This document shows, piece after piece, positions 56,088 to 64,000 of a DNA stretch of 64,000 bases. Where the stretch lies: contig RCSZ01000015.1 in assembly GCA_014898425.1 (NCBI GenBank), positions 1,364,001-1,428,000 on the forward strand. Reading direction: 5' to 3'. The stretch's first letter is position 1, and every line of letters starts with the position of its first letter. The DNA is from Botryotinia globosa (Eukaryota; Ascomycota; Leotiomycetes; Helotiales; Sclerotiniaceae). Both the position numbers and the translations under genes were made by a program. The notes beneath the pieces are model-generated. The model had not been told where the DNA came from and made no database searches. It saw only the letters and a program-made list of their open reading frames with translations.

Positions 56088-58232
56088 TTACTTCACGATC
56101 TTGGACTTCTTCTTGACTTTCTCGACCAAACTACTGAGATCCGCCTTATCCTCTTTCTCTCCCTCAACCTTCCTCTTCTTATTCTTCGTCTTCACTTCGA
56201 CCTCTGCGTCATCTTCTCCACCTCTCTTCTTCCTTCCCTCTTCCAATAGTTTCTTCATACCCTCTGTGCCCTTAAACTTTGGATTGCTGGGATCAATAGC
56301 ATACTCGTGATTCTTGAAGACATCAGCGAATCTCTCATCACCAACATCCATCTGGAAATTTTCCTGTAGGCCTCCTCTCTTGCTCTCAATTTCTTCACCC
56401 TTCTTTCCCTTTCCTTTACCCTTCTTCTTTTTCGCCTTCTCGGCGCGTTGAATCTCAGCAATATCGAAATGGTCCAGATGTTCTGCCTTGTCCGTCGAAT
56501 TGTCCTGCATAAGCAATTCCAACTCGGCACGATTCGACGCCTTTTCTTCCGCTTCCTTAAGTTTGGCGTCGTGTTTCTTCTTGCGTTCTTCTTTGCGTAG
56601 TGATTTTGCTGCTTTGGATTTGGTAGCTTCATCGGTTGCAAAGAAAGGATCGTCGAATCCAAGATCTTCTTTGGCTTCGACTTCTTTCTCTTCATCATCA
56701 GAAGCATTTGGATCTCTTCCTTCACGAACAGCCTTGGCCTTTTCTCTCCTGCGGGCCTTGCGTTCTTTCTCTTTACGGATATATGCTTCGGCTGTGGTTT
56801 CGTTAGGTATGGGCTCGTTTTCGAAGACGTTTCCTTTGGCGGTGGCGCTTAAACCGGCTGTAAATGTAATCTCCATGTCACCAACAGGGCCACTATCTTT
56901 CTTCTTTTTGGTTGGCTCATCTCCGAGTCCGAGAGCTGCTCGAAGTTTTTGTCTCTCAATTTCCTTTTTAGATAATTTGGGGGCATTTTCCTCGGCCTCT
57001 TCTTCTTCCTCTTCATCGTCCTCCGAATCACTTCCTAGGTATGCTCGTAAATCGTTTTCGCCAATCTCCGCGCGACTACCTGTGAATGCTCGATTGATTG
57101 CATCTTTTCGGCTTGCTTCCTCAGGGTTCATGTCCCATGTAAGTTTGACTTTGGAATGCTGAAGCGCATCTGTAACGAACTCGGTAGGTTTATATCCAGC
57201 AGGCACCTGTTCACACTCATCTCTTGGTTCGTCATCGAATTCCGTACCATCGGGAATGAATCTTAGATCGAAAAAGTTGGCGGAACTCAAATACTCTGTG
57301 CCGTCGCATTTCTGGTAAATATTCTCTGCAGTTTTCTCGTCCGAACAAACAACAACGGCATAGAAATATCGCAATCGTTCGAGTTGATATTGTCGTAGTG
57401 CCGCGCCATCGAATTCATGACCATCGTCTGCCTTTTGTAAATCCTTCTTAATTTTCTCCTCTAATTCTTCGTCGTCGGTTTCCGAGTCATCCTCAGAGTC
57501 ATCCTCATCCTCTTCTTCGTGCTTCTTTGCGAAGATCTCTTTTGGTGGGCCCTCTAATTCTTCTCGTTCCATCCTTTCCTTTCCATACTCAGACTGGTAA
57601 ATAGAAATCTTATGAATCTTTCCACCAGGATTGACGAAACTCTGAAAAACAGCCATTAAATCCACCGATCGAATATTGTCCCAATCCAAATTAACTACCG
57701 CTATTCTCGAAGAAACCTCTCCCATTTCGACTGCCTGCTGCTCTGCTTGCATATCTGGAAAAGTAGCTTCCTCTTCAATATCCACTCCTCCGTCTTCATC
57801 TTCATCCTCGTCTTCATCTTCCGAAGAAGAAAAACCACCACCTCTCGCAGGATCATATCCCGCAGCCGCTTTTCTCAATTCCTTTTCTACTACCTCGTCG
57901 TCCTCCACCGCCACATCTTCTCCGCCCTCATTCTCATCGTCACTTTCACTGTCCTCGTCTTCTTCATCCTCATCAACATATAATCTCTCCAGCGCCTTCT
58001 TCTTTCCACTGCCACTCAACTTCCTTCCGTATCGATCCACCTTTGCTGAATTGGAAAAATCATCATCTTTCAGCATGCGCGAGAATCGTTTATCAATCTT
58101 CGTTCTGGTCTGTTTCTTAGAAGGGAGTCGAAATCGCGGATCGGTAGTGAAATTCGAAAATCGAGGATCATTGATTGCAGAAGCAGAGGATGCATCATTC
58201 GATGCACCCTTAGGAGCTTTTTGTTCTGGCAT
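56088..58232 (-). CDS. ESF1: Pre-rRNA processing protein ESF1
   Basis: Nucleolar factor for 18S rRNA maturation. Single exon, 714 residues from ATG 58232. The opening NDPRFSNFTTDPRFRLPSKKQTRTKIDKRFSRML is the ESF1 N-terminal signature. Acidic blocks follow (DEDEEDEDSESDDENEGGED). The RRM-like core begins at RIAVVNLDWDNIRSVDLMAVF and contains GGKIHKISIYQSEYGKERM; RYFYAVVVCSDEKTAENIYQ and FDLRFIPDGTEFDDEPRDEC are its other blocks. The C-terminus has the NUC153 domain (DERFADVFKNHEYAIDPSNPKF) and a Lys-rich tail. It is longer than yeast Esf1 (628) mainly through acidic inserts. It is head-to-head with the acylphosphatase. Confidence 0.95.
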   Translation of the reverse strand: MPEQKAPKGASNDASSASAINDPRFSNFTTDPRFRLPSKKQTRTKIDKRFSRMLKDDDFSNSAKVDRYGRKLSGSGKKKALERLYVDEDEEDEDSESDDENEGGEDVAVEDDEVVEKELRKAAAGYDPARGGGFSSSEDEDEDEDEDGGVDIEEEATFPDMQAEQQAVEMGEVSSRIAVVNLDWDNIRSVDLMAVFQSFVNPGGKIHKISIYQSEYGKERMEREELEGPPKEIFAKKHEEEDEDDSEDDSETDDEELEEKIKKDLQKADDGHEFDGAALRQYQLERLRYFYAVVVCSDEKTAENIYQKCDGTEYLSSANFFDLRFIPDGTEFDDEPRDECEQVPAGYKPTEFVTDALQHSKVKLTWDMNPEEASRKDAINRAFTGSRAEIGENDLRAYLGSDSEDDEEEEEEAEENAPKLSKKEIERQKLRAALGLGDEPTKKKKDSGPVGDMEITFTAGLSATAKGNVFENEPIPNETTAEAYIRKEKERKARRREKAKAVREGRDPNASDDEEKEVEAKEDLGFDDPFFATDEATKSKAAKSLRKEERKKKHDAKLKEAEEKASNRAELELLMQDNSTDKAEHLDHFDIAEIQRAEKAKKKKGKGKGKKGEEIESKRGGLQENFQMDVGDERFADVFKNHEYAIDPSNPKFKGTEGMKKLLEEGRKKRGGEDDAEVEVKTKNKKRKVEGEKEDKADLSSLVEKVKKKSKIVK

Positions 58233-58564
58233 TATGCTGTGATAGTCTCTAAAATGTGCAATTGACAAGCTTAGAACTTGGAGAATTGGATTTCTTAGGA
58301 TTTGAGAAACTTTTTTTCGAGATTGCGGGATTTTGCCGGTGGAGATCAAAAGCGGTGAGATAACTATCCGCGTGAATTAGTCAGTCAGCCACAACCTTAG
58401 CCACATCCTTAGCAGCAATGACGAAACCTGGAATCTATGGATGCCCAGGTGACTTTAGATGAATTAGAACTTCATTCAAATAAAATTTATGTATTATTAA
58501 CCCAATTTATACAAACTTCAGATAAGTTTCAATTTCACAGCTTACAGCAGAATTATCATGCAAT
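58233..58564. promoter_or_regulatory. Shared upstream region of ESF1 and acylphosphatase
   Basis: 332 bp between divergent starts, with two adjacent near-repeats CAGCCACAACCTTAG and AGCCACATCCTTAG around 58385-58412. Confidence 0.45.
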
Positions 58565-59177
58565 ATGGATCACGAAGAGAAACTCGATAAACGTGTATGT
58601 TACTGATCCCTCGTAACTCCCTCGCCCGCTTGAATCCTCAGCACCGCAAGCATCTTGTTCCCTTGATAACTCTATCGTAACTAAGACCTATACAGATAGC
58701 CTTCACAGTAAGCGGGAAAGTCCAAGGTTCGTTATAGAATATATCTCTGGACAATTATGCATATGGACAGTACTTCACTCATCACGTTCGCCCTGTGATT
58801 TTAAGAAGCATTGTTGACAATTCGAAATCTCAGGAGTCAATTTCCGCTGGTTCACGCAGAAGAGAGCGAGGGCGCTTGGTGTTGTTGGTTGGGTACGCAA
58901 TACGGATGATGGAAAAGTACGTTCCATCTATTCATACCTTTTGATCTCTTTCCCTTCCCCCAAAGCCTTGCTCTTACCGATCTTGTTGCTCCAACCCTAA
59001 ACCAACATAAGACGATAGGTAAAGGGTGAGGCTCAAGGTTCTGCCTCCCAAATCGAAAGTTTACGCGCAGATCTCAAAGAAGGGCCATCTCATGCAAATG
59101 TCACAGGGTATGAAGACAAGGAGCTGGATTTCAAGGAGAAAGGGTTAGCCGAGGACAAGTTTGAGGTTGTAAGGTAG
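58565..59177 (+). CDS. Acylphosphatase
   Basis: Hydrolyses carboxyl-phosphate bonds of acyl phosphates. Four exons (58565-58594, 58696-58726, 58834-58916, 59019-59177; 100 residues) with introns of 101, 107 and 102 nt, so over half the gene is intron. The signature GKVQGVNFRWF spans the exon 2/3 junction, with catalytic R25; N43 is in GWVRNTDDG. Both catalytic residues are present and the length is typical. The first two exons are only 30 and 31 nt. An alternative acceptor 9 nt downstream of 59018 would drop V-K-G's first residues in frame; the longer form fits the family better. The gene diverges from ESF1. Confidence 0.92.
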
Positions 59178-60327
59178 TGAAGATTGTTTCTGATAGATTA
59201 TGTGTTGGTCCGGATATTGAACTATGAAACCATGATATGCCAGTTCATCAATATTCATTCTAACTTCCAACTCATATCAGGGGGAGTTTACCGATGGCTG
59301 CAGATCGGGCGTTCGCAATTTATTACAGGTAGATAACGAGATGGAAGAGAAAAATACCTTCAATTATGCAGAAGAAGTGTTATTCAATGATTGGTATTGA
59401 GTAATGATAATGACAACGAAGAGCTGACATCTCATTCCAATGCCTGGCGTTTTTCCTCCTTTGCCTCTACTTGGGCTGTCTTGTCAGAATATCAAAAGCT
59501 AGATACCTAGGGAGCCACAAGTACCGTCAGTCCACCAGGCCCGCGATTTGCAAGCTGGATTTTCCCTCTGGTCAATCGTATCTCCCTTGTCCCGTTGCTC
59601 CTCCAGATGCTCTCATGACTCAAGACAGAGAGGATAGTACCATGATTCGTTGGATCTTGAATAACACTTATACCCGTACCATCTCCAGCGCTATTAGTGG
59701 TAGAACGGGAAAGTGTAAGACAACAGTAGACTTTGGTGGAAATGGAACCATGGGTAGAGGTGGTGTCATTATCAGCACCATTCGTGCCCGAATCGTCGAC
59801 ATCTGGATCCATTTGAATCTTAAAATTAAAACACATTATCTATCCTATCATTAATAAGCAATGTATAATTGTCACATCTCTCTTTCTATTAATTGAAATT
59901 TTTAACCCATCGTTGCATCCCTCGATCCCTAATCGATTTTGCTATACAAAATTTTAGCTCATCTGATTCCACCAGCTACCGTCCTCTGCGCTATCCGTCT
60001 TATGAATCTTTCGTTTCATCTCTAACCTTTCCACCTTACCCTTCACCAAAAATGAATCAAACTACATATCCCATATAGTGGATTATGTATGCACATCCTT
60101 CTTTCATTCGATCCGTCCGTCTCTCATTCCCAGCGACCAATCTCCAAACCCACATCTCATCTTTTCTCCCATTCGCCTACGCACACGAGTTTTTCTTTGA
60201 AACAACCAAATCCCTCACATCACAAATCCATCCAAACACCCTATTTCCCAACTTTCTTTTGTACAACGCAAACGCAACTCCCACTACTTGGCTTAATAAT
60301 ACAACCCGTCGTTCTCCCTTTCTCAAA
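59178..60327. other. Convergent 3' flanks, acylphosphatase and Arf-GEF
   Basis: 1.15 kb. Overlapping frames of 101-127 codons on opposite strands at 59471-59854 have no motif and cannot both be genes. The right end is CT-rich, probably Arf-GEF 3' sequence. Confidence 0.4.
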
Positions 60328-63300
60328 TCAAACTTTATTATCCGTCTTCTCTTGTTCAACTCCTGCTTCGGTATCACTCTTGACATTTGTCGCCAAACCC
60401 TCATTTTCTTTCCCCTTAATATTCTCCTCGACCCCCGGCCCCTCCAAATCAATCTCCTTCCTCAGGTCGGGCAAAAATCTGTCTATTCTCTTCCAAGTTT
60501 CGGTCCATAACTTCTCTTGCGCCTCATCTTGACTACGCGGTACCAAGTATCCGCTACTGGACATTACAAGAAGGACATTCTTCAAACTTTCTGGTACTGC
60601 TTCTTCCTATTTCATTTATTAGTAAATTTACAACAATCGATTAGTTCGATTGACATACCAAACTATCACCCTGTCCACTATTCATCAAGCGATCCATGAT
60701 GTCAAGTATCTTAATCCAAAGATCTAGCATACCCTCCCATTTCGACAATAGTACCAAATAGTGCAAGAAGATCCTACAGAGAAGCGTGGCGGCTTGAACA
60801 CGAGTTTCACTCATGCCAATGGGGTCAGATGAGTATACTTCTGGCTTTAGCAATCGAGTTATGAGAGGGAAGAGAACCTCGCCGAATATAGCGGTCCATT
60901 CTTCGTGATCACCTGACGTTAATTCAGGTGATAACAACGAACGCTGTAACGAAGAGAATGCTTGATGTCGAATTTCTCGGCAAGGATTGGTACACTGTGT
61001 GGTCAAAGCCATGAAGATTGGTGACCAATAATTTGCCCAGGCTATAGTGAGTTAGTAAAAGTTGATGCGATGGATGAATTGACACATACCCTCTTTGCTT
61101 TCAAGATGTGATTGTTCCATCAGGACAGGAATTCGCGACGTCAAAGAATATATCATCGTTATAGCCTTGACTCCTCTAGCTACGACCGCATCTACCACCT
61201 GCGGCTTTGGCTGTTTGACTGGTTGTCCTCTTCGTGTCCTCTTATCCTGTTTTTGCTCCACGGTAGACCCTACACTCCCGGCAGTGGCAAAATCATTGAG
61301 CAACTTAACAGCTGATTCATAATTGTCTGCCATTATAGTTGGTGGAGAACCAATAGCAACGCCTTCGAGGATTTCGAACACAGCCGATGCTGAAGCAGGA
61401 CTGGTTGCAAGATTTTTGAGAATTACCCAGAAGTCAGGAGAAGTCATGATTTCGTTTCGTAATGGACCTGGCTCTTTTATACATTGTGTTAATCCTTGAA
61501 GAACAAGTGTGGCAGATTTCTCGAACAAATCTTTCTTGAAACTTGAGATAGCGTGAAGCACCACAGGAACACGAATGTATGATTGCTCCTACATATATTA
61601 GCTTTAATTGGTTAGACAAGATAAGATATACTCACATAGCTTGCGTGCAGTAGGTGCAGTAGGTAGAATATTGTTCTAGATACCATCAAGGGATGCCAAC
61701 TGGCAGAGTTCCGTAGAACATTTTGTAAAGCTTCTGCAACTTCAGCCCCAAATGCGTTGATAGTTTCATTATCTCGCATTGCAAGCACGGTACACAGCTC
61801 TAATATGTAAACCATGGATGGATCATACACAGGACCGGATGGTGCACCGTTAACGCCGTTGGTAGGACTTAATGGAGGTTCCACGTCCGATTTTACACTT
61901 ATGACGACCGATGAAGGGTCATCTGGCAATTGCGATATCAATGCTTGTATGAGAGGTCGTAAGGAATCAATAGGCATGTTTCTAATCACATTAGCTATCG
62001 AGTCAGAAGAACAAAGTAGACACTACTTACACTACATTTGCGAACACGTCGCCCATGAAGCAAGCATTCACACAATCGACTGCGCACAAGGTACTTTCGA
62101 GCTCTTCATCCGATGGCTCTGGGGGATCGTCTGCAGCATAGCTAGTAATATATGACGCAAAAGCAGAGAAAAGACCGGTGTCGCTGGGTTTCGCCCCACG
62201 ATCAATGACTTGGGAAGGATTTTGTAAGGGAATTGGAGCAATATCCATGCTATTAGATGTAGCAAAGAATGGGGGTATCAAAGAATTAACAAATAAGTTC
62301 AACCAAATCCTAGAAATCTGTACACGCGATTAGCAAATCTTAGGAAGTGTTTGACTATTGATCAACTTACGTGCTTCCAACTTTCTCCTATCACACTTTC
62401 ACTACCTAACACAACACGGAAAAGAACAACAGTCGCAAGCTGTGCCTTCACATCTCTACCAAACTTGACTGCAAGTTCACTAACCATGACACTATTATCC
62501 CCAACCTGTATCTCCGTATTGAGAGTAGTGCTGGATGGAACCTCTGTTGCAAGTGTAGTAATGTGAGTCAGACAATAGACGACTTGGTCAATGACTTCAG
62601 TCAAACCATGTTTGGCTGCGATACGGACACACTGATCAAAACCAGTGATAACTCTCTCAAACACAGCATCATCAGTAGCCGACATAAAGACATACGACAG
62701 AGTTGCAACCACCGGTTTCCAAGTAGCTGCGAACATATCTGCATCGAAGATATTAGTGTTGCAAATAGTGAGATCACCCGCGGTAGCAGTTTTTAGTAAT
62801 AGTTCCTTCCAAGCATAGTCGAAAGCATGTTTGTTGTCATGCTCATCAGGTAAAATGATTTCGTTTGATTTGATAGACTCGTAGATGTCCTGGAGGTATT
62901 GCGGAGCAAAATCCTGCCCGCCATTAACCCCACGTAAATTCCGTGCAAAGTTTTCTAGCTCCATGCGTTTACCCTTCATGTTCGGATTATGCTGATCCGT
63001 ATTCAACATGATAATGGCATAAGTCAAAACATATACGGAATCTTTATCCGCGATACCTTCGGGTAAAGTGCCCGAACAGTAATTTTCTGCGAAAGTCGAG
63101 ATAATCCGTTCAATCAAAGCAGATTCTCCTGGTAATCTGAAAGTCTCGAGGAGTTCACGCAGCGCCTCATCAACTCTCTTGTTTTCAAAATCAAACGAGT
63201 CCATCAAAGCTTCTAAAATTGGCTCATTTCCTTTCTTGGATATGAATTCACCCAATTGTTTTTTGTCGATTCGAGATGTTCCCTTCAGGAAATTTGCGAC

Positions 63301-64000
63301 AGTCTTTGCATCTCTTGGATCATCTATGATGCCTTGTGACGCCAAGAACGCAATTCCAGCCTTCGGACTCTCGTTAAATTTGACCGTTCCTTGAATGATA
63401 ATCTTCTTCCTTCGTTTCTGCTCGCGTAGTGTTGCTTGATCAGGGTAGCCATCGTATTTCGGCTCATCGCCAAGTCTATCTGCAATAAATTGAACAAAAC
63501 CTAGGAGGGCATCCAGACAGAGTGGTGGGACACTTGTCGTACTCCAAGTTGCAGAATCTGGAATCGCATTGCGAGACAAAAGTCCAACCATATCCTCGCA
63601 GATATCACTTCGGTCGATCTCGCAATCATAATTGACGTATAGTTCAGCCATATAACTCGGGATCCGCGCGAGAGCTCCAACACTTTCCACCATTGCTTCA
63701 CGTGCATCTGGCTTACGCGACCCACCTTCTAACCCTAGGGTTCGACGATCTTTCACAGGTACAGGCGTGGAACGACCGCTGCTAGCTTGTGATGGTGGGG
63801 GTTTAACCAGTTTTGGAGCCTGTGGTATACCAGCATACAGAGAGGGATCGATTCCTCTTTCCCGGGGAATTTCTACACGAGGATGCAAGCATGCAACCAG
63901 ATAAGACAGAAAGAGCTCTTGCTGCAACTTCAAGACTCCTCTGCACGTCGAGAGAAGAGTGCCAGCAACAATAAGCGAATCCTGTAAGATGGCCATATTG
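60328..64000 (-). CDS. GEA1: Sec7-domain Arf guanine-nucleotide exchange factor, GEA/GBF1 type (5' end off the window)
   Basis: Activates Arf1 at the Golgi for COPI coat assembly. Six visible exons on the minus strand: 64000-62371, 62317-62031, 61981-61636, 61588-61090, 61041-60659, 60606-60328, with introns of 53, 49, 47, 48 and 52 nt. About 1140 residues are in the window; the N-terminal DCB/HUS part starts beyond the right edge. The Sec7 domain lies at about 63380-62840 and begins FNESPKAGIAFLASQGII. The catalytic Glu is in TFRLPGESALIERI, and the MLNTDQHNP motif is intact. HDS-type helical repeats follow, and the tail is charged. The gene continues in frame at base 64000. GEA1 and GEA2 are a yeast duplicate pair; a single filamentous-fungal orthologue is expected, so the symbol is approximate. 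Confidence 0.95.

Noticed and set aside
57676..58242. 188-codon Ser-rich frame opposite ESF1
   Set aside because: It is the complement of the acidic Glu/Asp tracts of ESF1; poly-Ser is the expected shadow.
59471..59854. Opposed frames of 101-127 codons between acylphosphatase and the Arf-GEF
   Set aside because: They overlap on opposite strands, lack domains and lie in convergent 3' flanks.

Overview
The window is nuclear DNA from a filamentous ascomycete, most likely a Leotiomycete of the Sclerotiniaceae (Botrytis or close kin). Three things point there. Most genes carry 1-5 short introns of 47-193 nt with GTRNGT donors and CTAAC-like branch sites. Gene density is about one per 3 kb on both strands. 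The DBP7 and cellobiose dehydrogenase proteins look like Botrytis/Sclerotinia orthologues; that last point is recollection, not a search. No operons, CRISPR arrays, rRNA or convincing tRNA genes were seen.

Left part (1-20.8 kb). A mitochondrial pantoate-beta-alanine ligase diverges from the ribosome-biogenesis helicase DBP7. A broken HET-domain gene follows, then an F-box-like gene, a four-exon phospholipase D-superfamily gene, a long (TG)n/(TA)n microsatellite, an XAP5/FAM50 gene, a small membrane protein, and a head-to-head pair: a TTC1-like TPR co-chaperone and a HAD phosphatase.

Middle part (20.8-37.8 kb). A 688-residue unrecognised protein sits below a gene-poor stretch of almost 6 kb (24.65-30.6 kb). 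Next comes a head-to-head pair for mRNA 3'-end formation (FIP1) and the nuclear pore (NUP49), then a TauD-type dioxygenase.

Right part (37.8-64 kb). A secreted cellobiose dehydrogenase without a cellulose-binding module diverges from a 1000-residue protein whose C-terminus looks like the XPF-type fold of meiotic Zip2/SHOC1. Then come a WRAP53/TCAB1-like WD40 gene, a fucose-type beta-propeller lectin, three lineage-restricted genes (a 244-residue beta-rich protein, a single-pass membrane protein with Cys modules, an 86-residue Tyr/Asn/Gly-rich protein), rRNA-processing factor ESF1 head-to-head with an acylphosphatase, and the 3' two-thirds of an Arf-GEF of the GEA/GBF1 family running off the right edge.

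Most of the window is housekeeping: rRNA processing (DBP7, ESF1), mRNA processing and export (FIP1, NUP49, XAP5), vesicle traffic (GEA). Niche-related genes (HET relic, CDH, lectin, dioxygenase) lie between longer non-coding gaps. Exon boundaries were placed by hand from splice signals and reading-frame continuity. The most interesting items are the candidate meiotic Zip2/SHOC1 protein, the gene-poor region with repeated CTTGTATTG motifs above an unknown gene, the decayed HET gene, and a TAGGTACCTA-type motif recurring in several promoters.
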